The notes under the pieces were generated by a model. It made no database searches. It was given only the letters and a program-made list of their open reading frames with translations, and had not been told where the DNA came from. A DNA stretch of 64,000 bases from Lachnospiraceae bacterium. GTDB taxonomy: Bacteria; Bacillota; Clostridia; Lachnospirales; Lachnospiraceae. The stretch covers positions 1-64,000 of the forward strand of contig CAADTT010000052.1 of the NCBI GenBank assembly GCA_900752065.1. Reading direction: 5' to 3'. Both the position numbers and the translations under genes were made by a program. Positions 1 through 9,300 of this stretch are shown here, piece by piece; position 1 is the first letter of the stretch; every line of letters starts with the position of its first letter.

Positions 1-106
1 CTGCGAAAAAGTTTTTCTTATATTTTACACCATCTTTTAGGAATCCACATGAAATCAGCACATTTTGTGCGAATTTTTTTTACCTTTCAAAACTGTTTAC
101 AAATTA

Positions 107-143
107 CAAAAAAAGTGCCGCAGGACCAAAAATGTCCTGCGGC
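107..143 (-). terminator. Intrinsic terminator after metY
   Basis: A 10-bp perfect stem (GCCGCAGGAC / GTCCTGCGGC, loop about 7 nt) read leftward is followed by a run of seven T. It lies 12 bp past the metY stop. The 106 bp left of it are A/T-rich and show no gene. Confidence 0.9.
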
Positions 144-154
144 CAAAGATATTT

Positions 155-1465
155 TTACTGAACTGCCTTAAATGCCTCTTCCAGATCCTGAAGAATGTCG
201 TCGATATTTTCTGTTCCTATGGACAGACGGATCGTATTCGGCCGGATGCCCTGATCCGCCAGTTCCTCCTCCGTGCACTGGCTGTGAGTCGTCGTTGCCG
301 GGTGGATCACCAGGGATTTCACATCCGCCACGTTTGCCAGCAGGGAGAACAGCTCCAGATTATCGATGAAATCCTTTGCTTTCTGTGCATCACCCTTAAT
401 CTCAAAGGTGAAGATTGAACCGCCGCCCTTAGGGAAATACTTTTTATATAATTCCTGCTGCGCCGGATCCTCTGATACAGAAGGATGATGTACCTTCTCC
501 ACCTGGGGATGTCTGTTCAGATACTCTACTACTTTCAGTGCGTTTGATACGTGCCGCTCCACACGGAGAGACAATGTCTCAAGCCCCTGGAGGAAGAAAA
601 ACGCATGGAAGGGAGAAAGAGTAGCACCTGTATCCCTCAGAAGGATTGCCCGGATCTTCGTCACAAATGCCGCCGCGCCAACAGCCTTCGTAAAGCTTAC
701 CCCGTGATAGCTTGGATTCGGTTCTGTCAGGGACGGGAACTTTCCGGACGCCTCCCAGTCAAACTTTCCGCTGTCTACAATTACCCCGCCAATGGTCGTT
801 CCATGTCCGCCGATAAATTTTGTTGCAGAATGAACTACGATATCTGCCCCGTACTCGATCGGCCTTACCAAATACGGAGTGGCAAAGGTATTGTCCACCA
901 CCAGCGGAATCCTGTGTGCATGGGCAATCGCCGCTATTTTCTCGATATCTACCACGTCCGAATTCGGATTGCCCAGTGTCTCGATGAAGATTGCTTTCGT
1001 GTTCTCCTGAACCGCCGCCTCCACTGCATCATAGTCGAAAATGTCTACAAAGGTCGTCTGAATGCCGTACTGCGGCAAGGTATGTGCCAGAAGATTGAAG
1101 GAGCCGCCGTAAATATTTTTCGCCGATACGATGTGGTCACCATTCTGCGCCAGGTTTTCAAGGGTATAGGTGATTGCTGCGGCTCCTGATGCCACTGCCA
1201 GGGCTGCCACGCCTCCCTCCAGAGCTGCCATCCTCTTCTCAAAAATATCCTCTGTCGGATTGGTCAGACGTCCGTAAATATTTCCCGCATCGGTCAGTCC
1301 AAATCTTGCCGCCGCATGGTCGCAGTTACGGAATACGTAGGATGATGTCTGATAAATGGGCACTGCCCGCGCATCTGTCACCGGATCTGGCGTCTCCTGT
1401 CCTACATGGAGCTGCAGGGTTTCAAATTTAAAGTTTCTCTCTGCTCTCGTGATTTTTTTACTCAT
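155..1465 (-). CDS. metY: O-acetylhomoserine aminocarboxypropyltransferase (sulfhydrylase)
   Basis: A 436-aa cytosolic PLP enzyme of the Cys/Met metabolism family. The family condenses O-acetyl-L-homoserine with sulfide (or methanethiol) to homocysteine or methionine. The PLP lysine lies in SATKFIGGHGTTIGG near residue 210, and the N-terminal segment FETLQLHVGQ and the length are typical of MetY rather than the shorter MetB/MetC enzymes. The start has a strong GGGAGGAG site 5-6 nt upstream. It follows cysK on the same strand after a 128-bp gap that holds a perfect 15-bp palindrome but no convincing promoter, so cotranscription with cysK is likely. Both neighbours use sulfide as cosubstrate. 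O-acetylserine activity cannot be excluded from sequence. Confidence 0.93.
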   Translation of the reverse strand: MSKKITRAERNFKFETLQLHVGQETPDPVTDARAVPIYQTSSYVFRNCDHAAARFGLTDAGNIYGRLTNPTEDIFEKRMAALEGGVAALAVASGAAAITYTLENLAQNGDHIVSAKNIYGGSFNLLAHTLPQYGIQTTFVDIFDYDAVEAAVQENTKAIFIETLGNPNSDVVDIEKIAAIAHAHRIPLVVDNTFATPYLVRPIEYGADIVVHSATKFIGGHGTTIGGVIVDSGKFDWEASGKFPSLTEPNPSYHGVSFTKAVGAAAFVTKIRAILLRDTGATLSPFHAFFFLQGLETLSLRVERHVSNALKVVEYLNRHPQVEKVHHPSVSEDPAQQELYKKYFPKGGGSIFTFEIKGDAQKAKDFIDNLELFSLLANVADVKSLVIHPATTTHSQCTEEELADQGIRPNTIRLSIGTENIDDILQDLEEAFKAVQ

Positions 1466-1490
1466 ATGCTTCTCCTCCCGTTTTTCTTGT

Positions 1491-1505
1491 GTCCCGGTCC
1501 GGGAC
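1491..1505. repeat. 15-bp palindrome between cysK and metY
   Basis: GTCCCGGTCCGGGAC is a perfect inverted repeat around a central base, located about 25 bp before the metY start. It has no T-run, so it is not an obvious terminator. It could be an intercistronic RNA hairpin or an operator; this is inference. Confidence 0.5.
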
Positions 1506-1593
1506 TCCTCCGATTTTAATTGGTTGGTTAATGATTATCTTTTCAAAATACCGACTCAGGTATCAAAACTGGTTATACGAATTGTTCCCCACA

Positions 1594-2526
1594 TCACTCT
1601 GTAAAAAGAGGTGTAGAATAATATCTGTCACCTGTATCCGGAAGTAATACTACGATGGTCTTTCCTTTATTTTCCGGTCTCTTTGCAAGCTGTATCGCCG
1701 CTGACAATGCCGCTCCGGAAGAAATTCCAACCAGAACTCCCTCTTTCTTTGCCATCAGCTTCCCGCCGGCAAATGCATCGTCATTTTCAATTTTTATGAT
1801 CTCATCGTAAACTGCCGTGTTCAGTACCTCAGGCACAAATCCTGCTCCGATTCCCTGGATTTTATGCGGTCCGCCTTTTCCTTCCGATAACACCGGAGAG
1901 CTGGCCGGTTCTACCGCAACCACCTTTACATCGCTCTTCTGTGCCTTCAGGTATTCTCCTACGCCTGTCAGCGTTCCGCCTGTGCCGACTCCTGCCACGA
2001 AAATATCCACCTGTCCGTCGGTATCCTTCCAGATCTCCGGTCCTGTGGTTTTCCTATGTACCTCCGGATTCGCCGGATTCACAAACTGCCCCGGGATAAA
2101 GCTGTCCGGAATCTCCTTCGCCAGCTCATCTGCCTTTTCGATCGCTCCCTTCATTCCCTTTGCGCCTTCTGTAAGGACTAATTCTGCTCCGTATGCCTTC
2201 AAAATATTTCTCCGCTCCACGCTCATGGTCTCTGGCATCGTCAGAATGATCCGGTATCCCTTCACTGCCGCGATAGAAGCAAGGCCGATTCCGGTATTTC
2301 CTGATGTGGGTTCGATGATCACAGAACCTTCTTTCAAAATTCCTTTCGCTTCTGCATCCTCGATCATTCCCTTTGCGATCCGGTCTTTTACACTTCCGGC
2401 CGGATTAAAATACTCCAGCTTTACGAGGACTGTCGCTTCCAACCCCAATTCCTTTTCAATATTTGCCACCTCCACCAGCGGCGTGTTACCGATCAGTTCC
2501 AATGTTCCTTTATAGATATTTCCCAT
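1594..2526 (-). CDS. cysK: Cysteine synthase A (O-acetylserine sulfhydrylase)
   Basis: A 310-aa fold-type II PLP enzyme that makes L-cysteine from O-acetylserine and sulfide. The PLP lysine is in [11 protein letters not shown] (near residue 46). The phosphate/substrate loop [11 protein letters not shown] and the glycine-rich [12 protein letters not shown] cofactor loop are both present, and the C-terminal SSGAALSAA motif matches CysK. Length is normal. The ATG has an AGGAGGAG site. A near-perfect promoter lies just upstream and overlaps the end of the neighbouring gene. With metY downstream it forms a sulfide assimilation unit. Confidence 0.95.
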   Translation of the reverse strand: MGNIYKGTLELIGNTPLVEVANIEKELGLEATVLVKLEYFNPAGSVKDRIAKGMIEDAEAKGILKEGSVIIEPTSGNTGIGLASIAAVKGYRIILTMPETMSVERRNILKAYGAELVLTEGAKGMKGAIEKADELAKEIPDSFIPGQFVNPANPEVHRKTTGPEIWKDTDGQVDIFVAGVGTGGTLTGVGEYLKAQKSDVKVVAVEPASSPVLSEGKGGPHKIQGIGAGFVPEVLNTAVYDEIIKIENDDAFAGGKLMAKKEGVLVGISSGAALSAAIQLAKRPENKGKTIVVLLPDTGDRYYSTPLFTE

Positions 2527-2583
2527 AACGCTCCTCCTTCTTCATTTCCTACTTATTCAGTAAGTTTTGTTTAATTTATCTGT

Positions 2584-2612
2584 ATTATATTCCTTGTATT
2601 CCTACTTGTCAA
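2584..2612 (-). promoter_or_regulatory. Consensus sigma-A promoter of cysK
   Basis: Read leftward, TTGACA (2612-2607) and TATAAT (2589-2584) are both perfect and separated by 17 nt. The -35 element lies within the last codons of the upstream small membrane protein gene. The decamer AAGTAGGAAT/A occurs inside the spacer and again in the 5' leader, a possible regulator site (for example for an Rrf2/CymR-type cysteine repressor; inference). Confidence 0.88.
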
Positions 2613-3027
2613 GTATGTTTTTTACTTTTTTATCTTTTTTTGAACCCTGTCTCTGCGTAACCTTTTCAAAAAAAAGCCCTGCCAAAAACCACAGCGGATA
2701 ATAATCCAGACGGATTACTTCTTTATAATGAAACCGGCACCCTGCATAGCTCCAGGGGCAGATCCCTTTCTTTTTCAGGAAACTTCCTGTCAAAAATTCT
2801 ACCGCAAAGATGGCAGCCGCATAAATCGTCCCGCGCACAAGGACACATTTGTTTTTCAGGAGGCGAAAAAGCGCCGGAAAAAACGCAGCCATCCCGTAAA
2901 TTGGAAACATCCATATGGAAGAGCGTCCGAACAGCTTCATTTCCCGCCTGCGGAACGCGAGGAAGCCTGTCCATAAAATCTCCATACACCAGCCGTAAAT
3001 CCCGCATTTAATAAAATTATTCTTCAT
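2602..3027 (-). CDS. Small membrane protein, CmpB-like putative ABC-transporter permease family
   Basis: About 141 aa with three to four hydrophobic segments (near residues 4-22, 34-55, 62-82 and 105-122). The patterns [10 protein letters not shown] near the N terminus, [13 protein letters not shown] and the PWSY/YYPLWF motifs recall the small CmpB-type (PF06541-like) membrane proteins common in Clostridia. Substrate and partner are unknown and there is no adjacent ATPase. The frame stays open to a TTG 27 nt upstream; I prefer the ATG at 3027, which has only a weak AGGATA site. It is divergent from pyrB. Its stop codon abuts the cysK promoter. Confidence 0.6.
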   Translation of the reverse strand: MKNNFIKCGIYGWCMEILWTGFLAFRRREMKLFGRSSIWMFPIYGMAAFFPALFRLLKNKCVLVRGTIYAAAIFAVEFLTGSFLKKKGICPWSYAGCRFHYKEVIRLDYYPLWFLAGLFFEKVTQRQGSKKDKKVKNILDK

Positions 3028-3061
3028 GCCAAAAGTATATCCTGCATACTCCAAAATATAC

Positions 3062-3090
3062 TTGAATTTCTATTTCGTTTGGTATATCAT
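3062..3090 (+). promoter_or_regulatory. Promoter of pyrBI
   Basis: TTGAAT (3062-3067), a 17-nt spacer and TATCAT (3085-3090). The leader is only about 28 nt, with no room for a PyrR-type attenuator or leader peptide, so control would have to be at initiation or elsewhere. Confidence 0.65.
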
Positions 3091-3123
3091 ATGGAGAAGA
3101 ATTCAGAAGTAAAGGAGAGTACT

Positions 3124-4044
3124 ATGAGACATTTAATGAGTCCATTGGATTTCAGCGTTGCAGAGATCGCCAGGCTTCTCGATCTCGCCTGCGATATCAA
3201 AGAAAATCCCGAAAAATATTCACATGCCTGTGACGGTAAAAAACTTGCTACTATTTTTTATGAACCAAGCACACGAACCAGACTCAGCTTCGAAGCTGCG
3301 ATGATGAATCTGGGCGGTAACGTGCTTGGTTTTTCTTCGGCCGCTTCCAGCTCTGCATCCAAGGGTGAGAGCGTCGCTGACACCATCCGCATGATTTCCT
3401 GCTATGCAGATATCTGTGCTATGCGCCATCCAAAAGAGGGCGCTCCCATGGTTGCATCCATGCACTCCTCCATCCCGGTCATCAATGCCGGAGACGGCGG
3501 TCACCAGCATCCAACCCAGACATTGACGGATCTGATGACGATCCGCTCGGAAAAGGGTCGTCTGGACAATATCACCATCGGACTCTGCGGCGATCTGAAG
3601 TTCGGCCGTACCGTACATTCTCTCATCAATGCCCTGGTGCGCTATGAGAATGTCAGGTTTATCCTGATCTCTCCGGAAGAGCTGAAGCTTCCAAGCTATG
3701 TACGGGAGGATGTCATTGAAAAGAACGGCTATGAATATAAAGAGGTGGAACGTCTGGAAGAGGTTATGCCGGAGCTGGACATCCTCTATATGACGAGAGT
3801 ACAGCAGGAGCGCTTCTTCAACGAGGAAGACTACGTCCGCATGAAGGATTTCTACATTCTGGACAATGAAAAAATGAAGCTGGCACGCCCGGATATGCTG
3901 GTGCTCCATCCCCTTCCCCGTGTCAATGAAATTTCCGTCGAGGTCGATAAAGATCCGCGGGCCGTTTATTTCAAACAGGTACAGTACGGTGTCTATGTCC
4001 GCATGGCATTGATTCTCACACTTCTGGAGGTGACAGTATGTTAA
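3124..4044 (+). CDS. pyrB: Aspartate carbamoyltransferase catalytic subunit
   Basis: 306 aa from the ATG at 3124, which follows an AAAGGAGAG site; the longer frame begins in untranslated leader. It catalyses carbamoyl phosphate plus L-aspartate to N-carbamoyl aspartate, the committed step of pyrimidine synthesis. The carbamoyl-phosphate loop STRTRLSFE (near residue 52), the K-containing SSASKGES loop, HPTQ and the HPLPRVNEI motif near residue 265 are all present. The stop overlaps the pyrI start by 7 bp, which suggests translational coupling and a PyrB6-PyrI6 type holoenzyme. Confidence 0.96.
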   Translation: MRHLMSPLDFSVAEIARLLDLACDIKENPEKYSHACDGKKLATIFYEPSTRTRLSFEAAMMNLGGNVLGFSSAASSSASKGESVADTIRMISCYADICAMRHPKEGAPMVASMHSSIPVINAGDGGHQHPTQTLTDLMTIRSEKGRLDNITIGLCGDLKFGRTVHSLINALVRYENVRFILISPEELKLPSYVREDVIEKNGYEYKEVERLEEVMPELDILYMTRVQQERFFNEEDYVRMKDFYILDNEKMKLARPDMLVLHPLPRVNEISVEVDKDPRAVYFKQVQYGVYVRMALILTLLEVTVC

Positions 4045-4469
4045 ACGTAGATCAGTTGCACGAAGGTGTCGTTCTGGATCATATCCAGGCAGGAAAAAGC
4101 ATGTCCATTTACAAATATCTGAAGCTGGATCAGATGGACTGCTGCGTGGCTATCATCAAAAATGCCCGCAGCAACAAACTCGGGAAAAAGGATATCATCA
4201 AGATCGAGTGCCCCATCGACGCCCTGGATCTGGACATTCTGGGCTTTATCGACCATAACATCACGGTAAATATCATCAAAGATTCGGAAATCGTGGAAAA
4301 GAAGGATCTGGAGCTGCCGAAGGAACTCACAAATATCATCCGCTGCAAAAATCCCCGCTGCATTTCCTCCATCGAGCAGGGACTGGACCATGTGTTCTTC
4401 CTCGCTGATCCGGAAAAGGAAGTTTACCGGTGCAAGTATTGTGAAGAAAAGTACCGGGGGAAACGGTAA
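4038..4469 (+). CDS. pyrI: Aspartate carbamoyltransferase regulatory subunit
   Basis: 143 aa. In known ATCases PyrI binds ATP/CTP/UTP through its N-terminal domain and holds the catalytic trimers through a C-terminal zinc domain. The four zinc cysteines are visible: C-X4-C (CKNPRC, near 109-114) and C-X2-C (CKYC, near 132-135). The core pattern [17 protein letters not shown] beta segment and the length are normal. It overlaps pyrB and is followed by a strong terminator. It implies allosteric feedback by nucleotides instead of attenuation. Confidence 0.95.
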   Translation: MLNVDQLHEGVVLDHIQAGKSMSIYKYLKLDQMDCCVAIIKNARSNKLGKKDIIKIECPIDALDLDILGFIDHNITVNIIKDSEIVEKKDLELPKELTNIIRCKNPRCISSIEQGLDHVFFLADPEKEVYRCKYCEEKYRGKR

Positions 4470-4490
4470 AATCCATATTAAGGCATAATA

Positions 4491-4532
4491 AAAGTCCTCA
4501 CCGTCAGAACTGTCTGGTGGTGAGGACTTTTT
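4491..4532. terminator. Terminator after pyrI, shared with a gene remnant
   Basis: AAAGTCCTCACC pairs with GGTGAGGACTTT, followed by T6 on the plus strand; the left arm also gives a T-run in the opposite direction, so it is bidirectional. A very similar hairpin follows the XRE gene near 17.95 kb next to a related pseudogene, so it appears to belong to that repeated unit. Confidence 0.88.
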
Positions 4533-4538
4533 TCTAAA

Positions 4539-4552
4539 TGCCTTAGTATGCA
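4539..4552 (+). repeat. Post-terminator motif, copy 1
   Basis: TGCCTTAGTATGCA, beginning 6 nt after the pyrI terminator T-run. The same 14-mer (at most one mismatch) occurs right after two other terminators, near 46.09 kb and 55.57 kb. See findings. Confidence 0.75.
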
Positions 4553-4607
4553 AGAAAGGGTGCCGGTGGCGCGCTTTCTGCATTTCTTTTCTTAAAGAAG
4601 AAAACTT

Positions 4608-4999
4608 CTATACTTCTTCATATTTTCCGCCGTATACCACTTCACAATCTTTTCGATAAAAAGCGATTCCATAGCAGAAAATCTTTTTATATCCCTCCCG
4701 CCGCAGCTCCTCCATATATTTCTTTTCACAAATCTGCCGGACAGCCTTCGCAGCATCCTCCTCCAGATCATCAATACCTGCAGATACCTTCAATTCTATT
4801 ACAAAGGCGCGCCCCCGGAGGCTCGGGCTCTTCACTGCCAGATCCCATCTGCCCCGCCCGGCCTCCCGGTTGGACTTTACCAGATAGTCCTGGCTCTGGC
4901 TAAGGATTCCAGCCATAAAGCCGTGGTAAAAGCTTTCCGCACTGTCATAGAAGCTGATGGTGTCCAGAAGCTGCCTGCCGAGGATATTTCGCTCCCCCC
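4608..4999 (-). pseudogene. 3' remnant of an AAA-ATPase / PD-(D/E)XK nuclease-like (DUF1703-type) gene
   Basis: The frame is open for about 130 codons with no start codon at its upstream end; the in-frame stop upstream lies at the end of the next gene. The residues resemble the C-terminal nuclease-like part of the predicted AAA-ATPase family: [20 protein letters not shown], then the core [10 protein letters not shown] and FVIELKVS (the D...E-X-K signature), ending in [11 protein letters not shown]. The ATPase half is missing. A second, shorter remnant at 18.0 kb is nearly identical over about 160 bp. An expressed 102-aa peptide from the internal ATG at 4916 is possible but unlikely to be functional. 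Confidence 0.75.
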
Positions 5000-6211
5000 T
5001 TACTCAGCAGTATCAGCAATCTTTTGCAGCAGCAGCTTACATTGCTCGTAAGTATAGACATTCTGGTAAATATCCACCGCATTTTCTACATCGAAAAGAC
5101 TCGTCAGATTCTTTTTATACTCATCTTCCGTCACTGTTTCACCGTTCCATTTGTACTCGTAAACAGGATAACCATTTTCGTCCACCTGCACATTACTGTT
5201 ATCAGGTGCGCCGTAGTTTCCTTCTGCGATCGCAGCAAATTTTCCATCCTTTATCTGATACAAGGTGTCATAATATGCATCCATATGTCCGCCGCTCAAA
5301 AGCAGCAGGTTGCTTTTTTCTATATACCGGGCGCTTCCATGTGATATATATACCTTATCCGTAGTTCCGCTTTCTGCTGTAAAGACTTCTCCGCCTGCAT
5401 AACCATAGCCATAGTCCATCCATAATTCCGGCACATGATTGTCGTCCACATACAGAAACCTGGCGGATGTCATATCAGTCAGCGCTTCCCCACCGCATAC
5501 ATCTTCTAAATATATGTTGGCCCATTCGCCAGCTTCATCTGTAAAGATCACAGGGGCATCTCCATAAATCGTTTCTGTTTTTGAAGCGTCCACATGGAAC
5601 TTCTCCTGTTCTATGCTTTCACTCTGAGGATAGATCACCAGCTCTGATGAATTTCCTTCCTCATCATAATCGTAATCCAGCGTCAGTCTGCCAGAAGTCT
5701 CATCATACCAATCACTGATCGTCAAAGCACCCAGCACAGTGTTTTCCAGCTTTCCTTCCTCATCATACAAATACAGGAACGTATATTCATCTCCAGAATA
5801 GGTTTCACCATTTCCATCATCATAGGCCGAATGGAGCGTCGTACTGCACAGAAGCCCATTATCATAATATGCATAGCTGTCGTAGTAGATCAGGTTCCCA
5901 TCAAAATCATAGTAATTTTTTCTGGAAATTCTCTGCTCTTCCGGCTGTTCTGTTGATTCCGTTTCAAAATCTATCTCGCTTTTTGCTGTTTCCGTATTTC
6001 CTGCCGTTTCTGTTTCTTTCATTTCCGCAGTTTCTTCTGTCTCTTTCGGACTCGTTGCGTCTTCTGTCTTTTCACTGTGTTCTTCTGTCTCTGCTGTTTC
6101 TGCCTGCTGTTTTATGGCATCCCCGGACGCCTGGTCATGCACATTTCCGCATCCAGTAATTCCCACCAGAAGCCCCAAAAATACTGCTGATAAAAATGTT
6201 CCTTTTTTCAT
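5000..6211 (-). CDS. Secreted lipoprotein of unknown function
   Basis: 403 aa. The N terminus [15 protein letters not shown]...ITGC is a lipoprotein signal with the modified cysteine near residue 21. Residues about 35-95 form a Thr/Glu/Ser-rich linker. The rest has repeated short beta-type units ([50 protein letters not shown]) recalling YD-like wall-associated repeats, but I recognise no family. The start has an AGGAGAAG site. It has its own promoter and lies 95 bp after the M4 protease gene on the same strand, so it may be partly independent of the cluster. Confidence 0.82.
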   Translation of the reverse strand: MKKGTFLSAVFLGLLVGITGCGNVHDQASGDAIKQQAETAETEEHSEKTEDATSPKETEETAEMKETETAGNTETAKSEIDFETESTEQPEEQRISRKNYYDFDGNLIYYDSYAYYDNGLLCSTTLHSAYDDGNGETYSGDEYTFLYLYDEEGKLENTVLGALTISDWYDETSGRLTLDYDYDEEGNSSELVIYPQSESIEQEKFHVDASKTETIYGDAPVIFTDEAGEWANIYLEDVCGGEALTDMTSARFLYVDDNHVPELWMDYGYGYAGGEVFTAESGTTDKVYISHGSARYIEKSNLLLLSGGHMDAYYDTLYQIKDGKFAAIAEGNYGAPDNSNVQVDENGYPVYEYKWNGETVTEDEYKKNLTSLFDVENAVDIYQNVYTYEQCKLLLQKIADTAE

Positions 6212-6241
6212 GTTCTTTTCTTCTCCTATGTATTTTATTAT

Positions 6242-6270
6242 ATTTTAAAAACAGAGGGAATATAAGTCAA
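6242..6270 (-). promoter_or_regulatory. Promoter of the 5.0-6.2 kb lipoprotein gene
   Basis: Read leftward: TTGACT (6270-6265), 17-nt spacer, TAAAAT (6247-6242), about 30 nt before the start codon. Confidence 0.65.
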
Positions 6271-6306
6271 GGCAAACAAACCTGCATACATTCACTTTTC
6301 CCTTCC

Positions 6307-9300
6307 TTATTGGCCCATCGCCAACCCATAAAGTTTGTATCCGACTTCTCTCCCATATACACCATTGGCTACAAAGTCTGGATTGGAAAAGTTATTATCC
6401 TGTATCTGCGTCGTTTCCGGATAACTCCATCGGAATATGTTATCATCTTTATAGTACAGCCTGTTTGCTTTTCCATCATCCAAAAAGTACGCAAAAATCA
6501 GTTTTCCATCTTCATATGTAAAAATACGTTCATAATCCTCGGAAGTCACTTCCGGGCTTGTGGTGATTGTTCGAAGTTCTCCATCCTCAAACCACGCAAC
6601 ATACCCATCCTCCATGTATACTCTCTCGTAAAGATTATTATTACAGCTTTCCATCTGTTCGGAAAAAATCGCCCGTATCCTTAATACCTCCGCCTCTACT
6701 TCATCATCAGACAAAACCTGATGCATCTCTTCTGGCTGCTCATAACTTCCTGCAGGGTCCGTAAACAAATCGCAAACATCACCCGTTACTAAATTCATCA
6801 GACCATAATATTCTCCGATTCCTATGGGATCATATAAATTACATACTGCACATAATTCCCCCTTATCATTGAAAAATGGAGCTGAACTTTGAGTATTATT
6901 TTTCTCAAGTGTTTCATTGAGAAATTCCGTATACTGATTGCCTAAATTACCCCAATTCTTATTCCAATACATCCGAAGCGTTTCTTTCAGCTTATTGTCA
7001 AACTGCTCGGCAGTCAAATCGGCTTTTTGCAGGAATTCTTCATTTGAAAGTTTTTTTTGCTCTAAAATCCCAATGTTATAAACATCGTAGAAAATTGCAT
7101 CTGTAAACGGTATTTCTGTCCGAATTATCAACGACAAAACCTCATCCTTTACCGACCACTCATATAATATATTTCCAGATTCGGGCAACTCTGCAGAAGA
7201 AGATTTTTCATAAAGAGCGTAAAGGGTATCGTAAAAATATTTATTTAAACTCTCAATTTCTTCACTGTCAAGATTTATTTTTGGTATTTTCACAGTAAAC
7301 GGCAATACTTCACTAGCATCAGAACCTATTGTACAAGAGAAGCTTCCTGTAAATGCATCCGTAACCAAATGTTCATAGTCTATTTCGTGCATATCGGCCG
7401 GTACATCGTCCTTAGTTTTGGCAGCATTCTCAGAAATGGCATAGTTAATTTCATAATCCGCCTCGATGTCATATCCCTGATATGTCATAGAGGCATGAAA
7501 TGTCATGGTCATTGTGTCAATTTTGCCGGATTGAGCGTTGACCGTCACATTAATCGCGGCATCATCGTATGAAAGATTTCCAACGCCCGACAAAAAATTG
7601 TTGACCACTGAACCCCCGACTTTTGTAAGAGCATCCCCTTTTATAGAAAATGCAATTTGGTTTCCGTTCATAGTAGACGATATAATCATATCATCTGTCA
7701 ATGAATTGAAATTGAAATATGATGGATCTATTTTCAAATCGGCGGAAGTGACCGTGGGCTTTGTGTACTCATAATGCGCTGTGCCGTTTTGCCATGTCAT
7801 AGTATAATCAATATCCTGATCCAGTATAGACATACTGGCAGAGCCGGACATATACAACGATGATGTGTCTGTTCCTTTCCAACCTTCAATATCCACGGAC
7901 GTTTCCATTGTGGCTTTGGATTTTGTGGTACTGCCGTCTTTTTTGAGATCCATTATAGCGGTCATATTCGCATCTTCCGTCCAACTTCCGGTGGCAGTAG
8001 TTCTATTGGCCGCTTCCATGTAAGCTTCGAGGGGAGTAGCATTGCCAGACGGAGGCAGTGTAATTGTTCCATCTTTACAAAGACCGCACTCAGTAAACAC
8101 AGGCAACTCCGTAGTTCCACCGTTGTCTATAACCCGTACTGTGACAGTGGTTCGATTTTCTGAATTGGCGTTATCTTCAATGGTGAGTTCATAGTTTCCA
8201 GTCGTTGGAAAAGAAATTTTTTCATCTGCAACTGTCTCACCATCATATTTCTTTTCTGCTCCACTATATTGGCGGACATAGAGCGTATAGTTCTTATAGG
8301 TTTGTCCATCTACATCATAAACATCTAAAGATAGATTTTCTTTGGACACAGGAGTAACAGCGGGGTCAATGCCCACTTGAAAAAAAGCATTGGAAACGCA
8401 GCGAGTCTTATTATAAGATAAACGCCCTTGTTTCCACATAATATCCGCTGTATTTTGCACGAGTGTTCTGAACTGACTGAAAGTACAGTCAGATGGCAGC
8501 TTATAGAGTGTTTCGTAGAAAAGATGCGCTAAATCTTTAGTAGTCAATGCCTCAAAGTTTGGATTGTTGCCACTGATCCCATTATACATAAGATAGGCAG
8601 CATGAGAGATGACTGTGTTGTTTGTGTGGACACCGCCATAGTCATTCGTTGTATCACCCTTTTTGTTATATTTAGGCGTTGTATCTGCCCAATAACGGTC
8701 ATGATAATTATCCGGCAGCTCACTGTTTGCCGGACTCATTAAATTTCTGATATTATTGTCATAAATCCAATCACAGGTGCCGTTTAATGAACTATCATCT
8801 TTCCAATCTTCAAATAATTCAGCGTAGATATCTGAGTATGCCTCCATTAACGCCCCAGATTCTCCAGAATATTCCATGCCGCTAATTGAGCGCTCAACCG
8901 AATGAGTATATTCGTGTCCTATCGCATTGTATGACATGCTATTATTACTTGCAAATGACAATAACGTGGCTGCATTATTATTTAGCGATGTTGAATATGC
9001 ATTTCCTGTATCTCCATCTTTGTAATCATTATAAACGACGAACGTTTCGCCATATAAATTATTAAATCCCTTTCTTTTAAACACATCCTGATAAAAATCG
9101 AATACGTCTTTTGCTCTGCTCATTGCTGTGACAGCTTTCTTGTCTCTCCAGTAAGTTGAATTATTGGTTACGGCGTATACATCTGTAATTATATTTTTTG
9201 TCGTCAATTTAAACGTACTATATGCATGCTGGCCAACCACATTTTTTTGCGAATCATATATCGTATAATCACCATATACGTTATTGTCAATATATACAAT

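Noticed and set aside
4608..4916. 102-codon frame considered as a small intact nuclease
   Set aside because: The open frame continues upstream of its ATG with family-specific residues, showing it to be a truncated piece of a larger protein, with another copy also decayed.
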